Program-made: the position numbers and the translations under genes
DNA from: Pterois miles
Taxonomy: Eukaryota; Chordata; Actinopteri; Perciformes; Scorpaenidae
Assembly (NCBI GenBank): GCA_947000775.1
Contig: CAMQGK010000149.1
Location: forward strand, 167,001-231,000
DNA length: 64,000 bases
Direction: 5' to 3'
Part shown: piece after piece, positions 1 through 12,500 of the stretch
Layout: each line of letters begins with the position of its first letter
How positions within the stretch are numbered: the first letter of the stretch is position 1
The notes under the pieces: model-generated
Databases searched by the model: none
What the model was told of the DNA's origin: nothing
Seen by the model: only the letters and a program-made list of their open reading frames with translations

Positions 1-977
1 AACGGACACACAACGGACATACAACGTACACACAACGGACATACAACGTACACACAACGGACATACAACGGACACACAACGGACATACAACGTACACACA
101 ACGGACACACAACGGACACAACGTACATACAACGTACACACAATGGACATACAACGTACACACAACGGACATACAATGGACACACAACGGACACACAACG
201 TACATGCAATGTACACACAACGGACACACAACATACACACAACGGACATACAACGGACACACAACAGACATACAAGTACATAAAACATACATACAACATA
301 CATACGTACATACAACGTATATACAACGTACATACAACATACATACAACATACATACGTACATACAACATACATACAACATACATACAACGTACATACAA
401 CATACATACAACGTACATACAACATACAACGTACATACAACATACATACAACATATATATAACATACATACAACATACATACAACGTACATACAACGTAC
501 ATACAACATACATACAACGTATATGCAACGGACACACAACATACATACAACGTACATACAATGTATATACAACGTACATACAACGTACATACAACATACA
601 TACAACATATATATAACATACATACAACATACACACAACGTACATACAACGTACATACAACATACATACAACGTACATACAATGTATATACAACGTACAT
701 ACAACGTACATACAACATACATACAACATATATATAACATACATACAACATACACACAACGTACATACAACATACATACAACATACATACAACGTATATA
801 TAACATACATACAACGTATATATAACATACATACAACATACACACAACGTACATACAACATACATACAACATACATACAACGTATATATAACATACATAC
901 AGCGTATATATAACATACATACAACATACACACAATGGACACACAACGTATATACAACGTACATACAATGTACACAC
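1..977. repeat. 11-bp-type minisatellite (ACAACGTACAT family)
   Basis: Tandem, slightly irregular copies of ACAACGTACAT and ACAACATACAT, with ACACACAACGG variants towards the left end. Many variants differ as CG versus CA or TG, which looks like CpG decay within the array. Long stop-free frames rich in Thr, Tyr, Ile and Gln follow from the repeat and are not genes. It lies in sequence downstream of the last visible plcd3 exon, probably intronic. The array continues after the inserted element, at 1573-1675. Confidence 0.93.
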
Positions 978-1572
<595 letters not shown>

Positions 1573-1675
1573 GTACACACAACGTACATACAACGTACAC
1601 ACAACGTACACACAACATACATACAACGTATACACAACATACATACAACGTATACACAACATACATACAACGTAC
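1573..1675. repeat. Right part of the split minisatellite
   Basis: Resumption of the ACAACGTACAT-type array after the inserted element, ending at about 1675. Confidence 0.9.
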
Positions 1676-2688
1676 AGGCTGGACATTGAAAAGTGTGTCA
1701 GAGTGAAGTCCTGTCTTTGGCTATTTTTAAACCACATCCACACACCAGGGAAAAGTAGCAACCACACTCCAAATATCTAAATGGACGAATCATTTAATCC
1801 TGCAACGCATCCTTATACAACAGGTCGTATGATTATTCCTGAATTTTTTGCAGCATGTGATGACAGTTTCCTTTCATGAAATGCATGCAGTCTTTTCAAA
1901 ATAAACTTTCATCTTCACAGGCAACCCAAAAAATTACAACTTGATTAGTTTAGGAAAGGATTAGTTTGGTTAGGTTTAGGCAAAAAAAAAACCCCACTAC
2001 GTAGAAATAAAATAACTCTGGATGTGGCGTTACTTGAAGTTACTTGACAAATACATCAATGCTACCTTCTGGTATCACACAAACAGCAGTCTCCTGGGTG
2101 AAGGTCTGGTGTTTTTCGGCTTGGTTACGTTTAGGCATAAAGCCACTTAGTTAAGTTTAGGTAAAGATTGACTCAGTTAGGTCTAGACAAAGAAATATTT
2201 ATTAGGTTTAGGCAAAGCTCATTGTGATTAGGTTTAGGCAAAAAAATACTTATGTTAAGGAAAAGATTGTGGTTTGGGTTGAAATACCTCTGAATGTGGC
2301 GTTACTTAAATATGGAAGTTGCAAGACGAATAAATCAAGGCTAACTGTCCTGGTGAAGGTCTGGTGTTTTTGACCCACCCATCCACCTCTACCTCTCCCT
2401 ACGAGGCATTTGTCACTCTTTATACTTCCTGGTTCACAATCACGTGGATTACAAACACACTGATTTTGTGTGATATAAATATGGATTACAAGGCATTACT
2501 TTTCATGGGCATAGCTACGAACAGTGTATGAGAACAGCCTGAATCCTGCCAACTGCAAAACCTGCTATAGTGTGGTTCCAGCGCACAAAGTCCTGATCAA
2601 TGTCTCAGTGAAAGACACTATGTGTTTGTATAACAGCAGTTCTCGTGGGGCCTGACCCTTCATCTGCTGTGGAGCGGTGAGTCCTTAC
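1676..2688. other. Non-coding stretch, plcd3 intron, with dispersed repeat
   Basis: No exon is recognised. From about 1960 to 2470 there are repeated GGTTAGGTTTAGGCAAA-type phrases followed by a CTCCTGGGTGAAGGTCTGGTG segment. Related sequence recurs at about 12400-13030, 19990-20290 and 42290-42450, so this is a dispersed fish repeat of unknown class. Confidence 0.6.
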
Positions 2689-2841
2689 CTCTGGGGAAGG
2701 CAGCCGGGGAGGCTCCACACCACTGAGGGGCTTGGTGAGCAGCTTGTCTCCCAGGATGGATCGCAGCTGTCGAGCCATGACTGCCTGCTGCTCCACGGAG
2801 CAGTGGTTCTCCAGGGACAGGATCAGAGGGTAAGGAGACGC
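2689..2841 (-). CDS. plcd3: plcd3 coding exon 9 (X domain end)
   Basis: 153 nt, 51 codons, phase 0 at both ends, with acceptor CTGGCAG and donor GTAAGGAC. It encodes ASPYPLILSLENHC, including catalytic Glu, then VMARQLRSILGD, and ends in LPSPE, the usual end of the X domain before the X/Y linker. This is the last visible exon on the 3' side. Confidence 0.93.
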
Positions 2842-5800
2842 CTGCCAGACAGGGATGAGGGAACAAAGGACTTTTCCATGAAGAAGAGGAGAAAATGATC
2901 TTTTGTACATATACAGTATACTGAACAGATTTTAGAGGTCTATCATCTTTGTCCACGCAAATGAATCAAATTACTTTAGAAACCATGTGTTTAACGTTTA
3001 ACCAAGGACCAAGGAAGAATACTGTAGTAAAATCACTCTGATTCCAGTAGGTCTTCACCTTAAAAGCATAGTCATTGATAGTCTCGATGACTTCCACAAA
3101 GGGCACTTTGGAGGTGAGTGTGTGTCCATGATAGATGACTGGCTCTCCTCTATCTCCGTCCCAACAGTCCAGCTCCACACAGCGGCAGCCATGATTCAGG
3201 GCTCTAAGAGAAAAATATGATCATTGGGAAGACGACTCAGTGAGGAAAGGTGTATCTGTCTCTGTTGGTGACTAGTAAAGACTGCAACAACATCCTCAGA
3301 CTGGCTGTGTTCCCGTCCACAGTGTGCATCCCATTCAAAATGCATCAAGACCTAATTGGCATCTTTTAAATATCTTATGATGGAATTTTTTTATAACTAG
3401 GTGTTTTATTATTGGAGTTTTATATTGAATTTTACTTGTGGTCAAACGACATCTTTTGAATGGGCCATAGACTATATGTAAAAAGTGGACATAGTCACCG
3501 GGACGTCACCCGTTGGTTTGTGGACTAGCATTTTGAAGCCTTGAATTTGGCGTTTTCGCTGTCGCCATCTTGGTTTCTAGGAACCAGAGGTGACATGAGA
3601 GGGTGGAGCTAAGTACAACTGAATGCTCAGGTGACCAAAATGTTACAGTTAACTTTCATGAACTGAAAAGACACCGTCAAAGGGTTAACTGGACATCACT
3701 GTGGTAGCAACCTGTCAGTCACCAGGTAGCCCCGCCCTCAAGCATCCCCTGCTTTCTGGTCTATCTGACTCTAAATGTACCATAATTCACTAACTAAACA
3801 TCCTGCTGTACTGAAGAAGACTGAAACTAGTGACTGAGACCAGAAACTGATGTTGACAGTGTTTACTGAGGTAATCAATCAGAGAGGAGGATCATTTCCT
3901 ATAGACGTCTATAGACCCAGAGGAGTCGCCCCCTGCTGGATATTAGAAAATGTTTAAGGCACTTCCTGTCCCTTTCTTCTAACATAGTATTTTTGTCTCG
4001 TCACTCCCTTTGCGCCTCCCTTTCAACTCTTCCTTTAGCAACATGAGACGAAGACAGGAGTTGGAGCTGAGAGGCGATGTAGGCAGTTTCCCAGCCAGTC
4101 GCTCACATGCTACAGAGAAGCATCAACGTGAGCCTTTCTTGATAGTGGATTTGCAAACGCATAGGCCAAGTGTCGCAAAATTGTCGGCCACTTCAGACAC
4201 AGTGTGGCAAAGACCATGAAACTTCAAGCACAGCAAGCGGCCCTGGGACAGCAGCAGGAGCCGCTGATCCAAGACGTTTCAACGCGGCAGCGTTCCACGA
4301 TGGAGACGACCAAGCGTCTGAACTGCAACCCTGGACCAACAATGCCACAAACTGCTGATGCTGACGCCACCAGAATGGGACAAACTGCAGAGACTGAGCA
4401 CTCCTCTAGAGCCCTGTACGTAAGGAATCCACATGTAACGTGTTAAAAAATTAAATTGAACTGATCAAACTCAAATGACATTTAACTGATTTGCCAGTTT
4501 ACCAACTGGTGTTCTAATAACCTGTTGTGTGTGTGTGTGCGTGTGTGTGTATTATTCTACTGCAGGTATTTAATCTGGAGAGACCGATATCTCCTGCTCA
4601 GTAGTATACCTGCCCGGTCTCTGAAGAAGACCCTGCATACGCGGTGAGCTTTAAGACAACCTTCATGGAAGACCTAGCCTCCCGTCAAGAAAATACTAAC
4701 AATGCATGCCTCAAGCTTGCAACGGTACTGGATCCACGTTTCAAAGACTTGAAAGAGAAGAGGTGTGGACCACATTTGGAGGCCTGCTGCATGAACAATC
4801 ACCCAGAAGGTCTGCAGACCTCTCAAGATGGACCACCCAGGAAGAAAATGAACCTTCTACAGATTCAGAGTCAGATGAAGAGGTACAACCTGACAGAGAC
4901 GTACTCAGGTAGGAGCATCAGTATGGAGGACTGCCTCGTGCAGCGGTGGGCCGCTCATTCAGGAGCCCGTGACAAGCCGGCCCTGCTTGCCCCCAAGTAT
5001 CCAGCGACTCCTGCATCCAGGGTTCAATGCCAATGACTCTTCTCAGCCTCAGGCCATATTGTTCAGAGGAAACAATCAGCTTTACATTCAGATAACGTTA
5101 ACTAGTTAGTTTGCCTTAGCAACTGCATAGAAGATAAATAGGTAAACGGGCCACATGTAACTGTGTGATAGTGGAGTTTAAAATAGATAAAAGGTCCATT
5201 CATCTATCCTGTATTTACTAAAAAAAAAAAAAAAAAAAAAAAGAGCGATGGTTAAGTTGCCTAAATTGTTTTGAATTGAAGTCATCTTTTAGTTTGATTT
5301 AAAAAAAATGTGAATAACACATTTCTGTATTCTCTATGCACATGAAGCACAAATTTAGTTTTTATGTGGTATGACTGAGCTGATGTTATTTTTCAGCCTC
5401 AATAACATAATTTGAATTTTTCATGAATAAAAAAACAAATGTTAGATCCGCTTCTTGTCATTTATCTTTCTGTATTAACAACAATACACAGAAAATGGGA
5501 ATTTTTCAGTCATATTTAGGAATGTTGTTTAATCATAATTAATTCAAAGCTACCCTGTGATTAATTAGATTAAAAGTTTTAATCGTTTGACAGCCTTACT
5601 TTCAATAGATGTGTGACTCACTGCTGTGTAAAGATGATAATGATGTTACTAAAAGATCAAGGGGGTGAATCTGCATATAGTCAGACAAAAGAAAGGATGA
5701 CTCAGCTATCTGCTTAGCTTTAGCTGATGATTAATTAGCTTTACCTGGCCTAGGAAGCATGTTAGGCGGTCCTGCCCGCTCTTACCGGATGTATGGCTCT

Positions 5801-8800
5801 GTGCTGCTGTCCCCAGTCAGCTGGTCCTTAGTGAGGTAGGTGTTGTGGGAGGAGGAGATGAAGTAGTGTGCCAGTGGGTGTCTCATGTCTTGGTAAACCC
5901 TGGCATGTTCTGGGTCAAAAACACAGTTCTCCTTGGACAGCATGTACATGGTGAAACCATTGGGGGTCATGAACTGGTTCTTCTGGGCTGTACCGGGCAG
6001 AAGGCACAAACACAGGTCAATATAGGAGGGAATTACTATACATAAAATACCATTAAATATCTAACAATTTTAGCTCTGTCATATATTTTTTAGGCATGCA
6101 TGTAGTCACTGACTTTGTTGGTTTCCCATGTGGTGCTGGGCAGGTAGCGTCTAAAGGGTTTATCAGAGCCATTTTGCTGAACACCAGATAAATGTCGGTA
6201 CTTTGCAATACATTGATACGTAGTGCCGTACCCCACTCATTAAGTTCGTAGGTGAGGATGAGGCTTTGGGCATGGATGAGTGAAGCGTCCTCCACCTGGT
6301 CCTTCAAGAAATCCCTCAGGTCCACAGTGGAAAGTACACAGCCGTTGGCTGAGTAGCGGATGAACACAGCATCCAGCTCTGGTCTCCGTAGCAACTCCCT
6401 GCAGAAGACTTCGATCTCTCCGTGGTCCAGACGACCGTCGGCTGACTGGTCACATTTCTGACCACGAAACAGAGTGAGACGCTATTAGTTTAGTTTATTC
6501 ATCCATTCTTAATGGAGGTCGGTCATGATTTCATTTATTAATTATTACTTGAAATCCCAGAAATGGGTTAAATGTTTTTAAGTGTGTGTGTGTGTGTGTG
6601 TGTGTGCTACCTGGAAGAGGCTACGGGCATACTGGTCACTCAGGTCAATATTGATCATCTGCAGCAGCGTCTGGACTTCTTCATAGCTCATCTTATCATC
6701 GTGGTTCTGGTCGGCCCGACTCAGGTACGCATGAATCCAGGTGACAAACAAACAGAGTCAAGGAAGCAACGAGAACAGAACATGTACCGTGTTTAGTGGT
6801 GTTTGACGACTATGGAGTTTTAAAACATTGACAAAAAATTTAAATATAAAAATTTTAAAAAAAAAAAAAATTCCCCAAAAAGATGCTTTGTGTTGGTATT
6901 TTGGGGAAAATCAAAAAAAAAAGGGGGGGGGGAAAAAAAAACAAAAAAAAAATATTTTTTTTGGGGGAGTTACACTGTTGGTATTCTGGTTTGGGTCATG
7001 CAAGGGTCCTTACAGGGGGCTTATGGGGCCTCTAAAAAAAACTTTAAAAAATATCCCTAATGTACAGTATATGACTTAAACATTTACATGAAGTAAATGA
7101 GTATTTAAGACACTAGGGGGGTGGGAGGAAGAAAAGATGATTGTGAGGCCAACCAGGAAGTTAGCATCGCCCGAGTTCCCTCGACTAAAAGTCAACGGTA
7201 TTGTTCCATTCATGGACGAACGCAGTCAACGGAAGTAAAAAGCTAACGTTCGGCTATAGACAAACTACACCACGGTCGCATGAGGGCGAGTATACAGAGC
7301 AAGGCTGTAAAGGTGGACGAGTCGGCCTGAGGATGTTTATTAGTGTCATTCAGCCACTTGTTAGCAACCGCCTTTTTTAAGACACATGAAGGCTTCAAAA
7401 TTTTAACAAAATGTTAAAATTTCATCAGCTTGTGTTAACCACAGACCTTATTTCAGGCATCTACCTAAAAACCCATTCAAAAAAACCCATTGACTTCCAG
7501 ACGGTGGAACCAGAAGTGCTAAAATGTTAACTCAGTTGTGGGTTTTCGGACAACAACTAGGATATTGGTCAAGTTTCTCCTTCTGGGTCATGTTTTCCAC
7601 CCTCTCCTGCAGGGTTCGGATGCCGCGGGCCCAGTGCTGAGCCTCCTCCTGGCTCTGGCAGAGCAGATCCAGGCTCTTGCGAGGCCCTTTGAAGACCACC
7701 GTCAAACACCGGTGCTCGGGTACCGAGCCGGCCATCTGCCGCAACGTCTCTGACTGGCAACCCTCGCGAACACACTCCACCTCCATGACAGAGACTGTGT
7801 GAGGGCAACAGAGAGGAAGAGGAAGACTTGACAAGTAAGTAAAGCGCCCAATTATTTATCCATCCTTATATGAGGTATTGTTTAGTATCAATCTTGGCCT
7901 CTGTTTTGACAATGGACATATCTGAGAGTTTGGACAGAAAATATTGAACATTTAAAAGGAGACCACAACAACAAATATGGCAATTAAGAAGCCGTTCTTC
8001 TGGAAGCAACCTGCAAATGACAAACCATGAAAGGAGTCAAGATTTCTGTCTGCTGTGGGTAACCTAGAGAAGACACAAATAAAGAGTAAGATAAGATAAG
8101 ATAAGATGAACCTTTATTAATCCCCGGAGGGAAATTCGGGAAAAGGGAGAGGATGGTGCCTCTGTGATCAGTGCTATGCACAAATTAGGTTTATGACACT
8201 TTGGGAGACGCCGTTTTAGAGGTCAGGACAGATAACAAATAACAGACATGGACGTTTTCACTCGACCTTGAGTTCCCTAAAACAGTTTCAGTGCTCCTTG
8301 TCATGGAGTCTGTAGTGTTACAATCACACCAAGAGCGAAGCTAATCTTTGTCTGTCATTTGTGGTCATTCATTCGTCATTCATTGTCTCCATGGATACCA
8401 ACTTTTCTTTCCATTTCCTCCATCAACCACCAAGAAATAACCACTGTTGCTGCTGTGTACATGTTGTGGGAGTCCCAGATATGTCAGAAAACCAAACGCC
8501 GCCACGTCTGGGTTCATAACATCACCCAGCGGACACACAGTGTCATTACGCTGACTGTATCTACCAAGCCACACATCGCTACTGCGGTTGAACTCAACAT
8601 AAACAGATTGTGCTGTGATTTAATGGCAACAAATGGAGGAAAAGTATGTTGAAATAACTACATAATAATGCTGATTTGTAAAAATCGTCAATTGATGCTT
8701 TGTCAGGTCTGTCTGCAAGACGACAAGCAAACAACTTTTAAATTAGTTGCTTTCTGAATGGAGTTTGGATGGATCAGTGCCAGGCTATGTAACCGCACCA

Positions 8801-9505
8801 TCGACACTCAACAAAAAGTCATCTAGGCATAAATACGGCAGCAACATAGACAGTGTTACACACCTTTGGTCCGGTCTCTGTACAGATATGACGTACTATC
8901 GTAGCTCTGGGTGACCACAGACAGCTAAAATATTTTCTTCTCCATCTCTGATTCAACAACGTCAGGACGTCACACCTACTGGTGTGAAGCTGAGTTGGGA
9001 TCTGGTGAATGGCCATAGCATATGATTTAAATAAGTCTAGTGATATATAATATTGATGAAAGCATTCAGTAAGTCATAAAGCTCTGTGTGTAACAACCCT
9101 ATCGCCAGACACAATGCTGATGTTGGACAGTTTTGCATAATATTATATTATATTATATTATATTGAAGTGTCCCCCTCATTTCTGAAACCAAACCTATAG
9201 CCTGGACAAGGCAGTCTAGATTATTAAAGGGGTTAGAAAGGAAAACCTCATTAGTTCTCCACAGAGAATTAGACCATACTTAGTTTTAAGGGGTCACCAG
9301 GGAACTAGTGAACTAGACCACCCGGTCACAGTACAGCAAACACTTCTGATCTAAAATGAGATGAGGGATAAATTTCTGGGAACGGCTGACAAGCTTCCAC
9401 CGTCTCATATCCACATCAGAAGTTCAGGTAAATCTATTTCATAGTTTTCAGAATACAGATGATTTTGCTAAAAACAAGACATGGACAAGCACATCTTCTG
9501 CTTGT

Positions 9506-9551
<46 letters not shown>

Positions 9552-12500
9552 AAACACACACTGTGCCACATCACAAGCAAATCTAGTCTTGTGGCAATGA
9601 AAGGCCTTGCACTGCACTTGGGAGGCTAACCTAGTGGTTGAGTCATATGGTAACTATATAGCACCAAACCACAGGATCCAGGGCAGCCTCCCACCACCGC
9701 ATAATGTCCTATAATCTCACTGTTTGAACTGCAGCAGAATCGGCTGCTCAAAATAGTTGAGCCCTTTAATCAGGACACTGTGTGTGACCCTCAGATAGTG
9801 GAGGAGTGAGAGGGAGAGTAGCAGTGTGAGGAAGTCTGTGTCTGTCAGAGCAGCAAGTAGCATTTACAGTTCACAAAAATAGATCCATATATCCATGTTT
9901 CACCTTATACGCCCAGTCACAGCCCTGAGCTCTATCTGCTGCTTACCAATCATCACTAGGGGGTGGTTTCTAGCCTCTGGGTGGGGTGGAGTAGGTCAGC
10001 TAATACTCTTTTCCCCCAAAATTAGTGCGTATGTGCAGGTTTTTAAAAACCCTATAAAAATAGGTGACTCCTTTGCCATTGCCACTGAATGAGTACAGCT
10101 TTCTGTCATATTCAGCGTCACGAACATGGTGGGAAACAGCGGTTAGCAAACAGCAGAGACGTTATCGAGGTAAAATCACTGTTCTGTCGACGGAGCCTGG
10201 TGGCTTTGAGGGGCTCATATCACGGATATTTGGTTTCACATCTAGCTCAGTGAATTCAGGGTTTATGAAGGAAACATGACACCCAGAAAGATGTTCATTC
10301 TCACCCCTTTTTCCGGCACAATGCTATGACACGCAGTGAATATATAATAAATACAATTTTGACTATTACTATAATTTATTAACATACAAAACATACAATT
10401 AATATGCACTCCTCAATGCCACCAGACTTCATTGACAGAACCAGTAATTTTACCATAAAACACTCATTTAAACTCATCAGAAAAAGATAAAACCATCTTT
10501 GTTAGTTGTTCTGTTGTTCCAATAATCACCAGCTCTAGTTTGACAATTTGAAAGACAGACTGAATGAGTAACAGTTACTACGCCTGCATTCAGTGAACAC
10601 GACACACCAGGAATAAAAACTGAAAGCGCAACAGCACACAGTGTGGGAAAGGGGTCTATCACCTATTTTATCAGGTTTTCTGTGTTTAGAAACCCTGCAC
10701 ATACACACTGATTAACCCAAAGGACTACTAGCAAAACTACCTATTCTTATTGAGTTGCTTTTGTTTTTTGATCCATTTGGTTCATTTTGTCATGTCATTA
10801 AAAAAAAGCCTTAAAATTGAGGCAGCATAATCATATTTTGGATACCACACATTCTTCCTCCTTGTTCCTGCATACAATGAAACTCAAAAACCGGCTGTTC
10901 GGGTGGAGATTCTGTTTGCAGCGGCCGATGTAGCTGCAGCAGAGGAGGAGCTACAGAGGTTTGATCAGCTCACCTCTTGATAACCCCTAACTGATTTTTT
11001 TGTCAATTTGTGAGATTACTTGAGGCCATTCATCAGATTTCTCACAGCTACTGCCTTTTACCTGCACATCAGCTTCATTTTGTGGTTGTATGTTTTTACA
11101 ATGACTGTGAAGTCTGCATCAGTAAAGTGATTGTGAGTCATGTGAAATAACTAGGACTTACAGGATTGTTGCTCCTTGGCCCAGCTGGAGGTTTTGTGAG
11201 ACTGACACCAGACGGTGACACCATCTCCCAGCAGCTTCAGAGTCCGGCGCTTCTGCCAGCGAGGTGAGCGGACCTTAACGTATGATAAATGAATCTATTA
11301 AATCTCATTGACTGGTCACTAAAACTAACAACGACTACTAGTTTAAGATTAGCAATGCCTTTACCTTTACCATACTGGAGCCCTGCAACATCCGCTTCAC
11401 ATCTTCATCATCCTGCACTCCTACAAAGCAAACGGACAAAAAGATGGCTGCAGACAGACAGATAGGACGTCATGAAAACTTTACTTGATTGTGTTCGGGA
11501 TCATGGCAGTAAGTATGCACAGAATCCTGGTAACTCAGTAGCATTGTGAGAAGAGAAAAGGGAGGATGAAAAGAGAAAATAGAGAGTGGAGCATAGCCAG
11601 AATTAGAAGTTAGTGTATACATGTGTTGGACCGCAGTGGCTTATATGTGAGCTCTGTAATTGTGACATTTTGCTGCTGAACCAGCAGTTGGGTATGGGAC
11701 AGATAAAACGGGACAGACGGAGACTCAAAGACAGACAGAAGGACTTGATATTGTGAAGGAAAAAGTAGAGAGAGGATGAGGAGTGAGAGATGGATGAAGG
11801 TTGTATTGTGATGAGGTGGGACAGAGGAGAGGAAATTCAGTTCCAATTAGCTAAGTGCCTTTGGCCTGTTATGAAAGCAACATCCTGTCATACCTTTCAC
11901 TAAGATGGTAAATGAGATGTGCCTTCCAGCTGAATGCAGCTGTGTTTCAGCCAGAAGAGATTTTATAATACACACATTTGTCTAATTGCAATATGTGTAG
12001 CTATGTAATTTCTGTATGCATAGCCTGTGAATGATAACTGCTAATCTCACCATACTGTTAGATAGGATGTCCCCTGAAGGCATGGCACTTGGTCCAGTAC
12101 TTTTTAACCAACTTAATTCTTAGTTTCAACAACTTTTCTTAGCTTCAGCATCAACTTTCACTTCTATGCAGATGACACTCTGCTTTATGTTGCAGTCAAT
12201 ACTACTGATCAAACCCAGAGGGCAGAAAACATGTTGGCATTGTACGTTTCTGCAAACCATGAGATACATTGAATGTCAGCCTTTCTGAACCAAAAATTAC
12301 GTTTCATATATGTGTTTCATATGAGCTTCGAATCATGCTTGCAGAAACACACAGTGCCATGTGGTTAATGTTGTGAAATGACTGGTTTGGTTTTGAAAAA
12401 AAGATTATGGTTTGTGATAAATAAGAATGCAACATTGTAACTTAAAAACATAATGTAAATATGTAACATAACAACATGACGTAACTATAACAATGCAACT

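Larger units (their letters stand above)
6741..7565 (-). other. U12-type AT-AC intron of plcd3 (825 nt)
   Basis: In transcript sense the intron opens ATATCCTAG, matching the minor-spliceosome 5' consensus ATATCCTT at seven of eight bases. It ends GTTTGTCAC. A perfect U12 branch-site match, TTCCTTGAC, lies at 6757-6765, with its branch A about 17 nt from the 3' end. No GT-AG alternative keeps the conserved DHW codons. The intron holds an A/G homopolymer-rich stretch (6828-7060) and a dispersed repeat (about 7140-7520). U12 introns are known in phospholipase C genes. Confidence 0.9.
7795..11161. other. plcd3 intron 3, repeat-rich, no gene seen
   Basis: Holds a retroposon tail (8087-8140), a dispersed repeat (8281-9020), an (AC)n tract at about 9511-9550 and otherwise unassigned AT-rich DNA. 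Short open frames here show no family resemblance. Confidence 0.6.

Noticed and set aside
204..825. Long open frames rich in Thr, Tyr, Ile, His and Gln
   Set aside because: They are read straight through the ACAACGTACAT minisatellite and show no start context or family.
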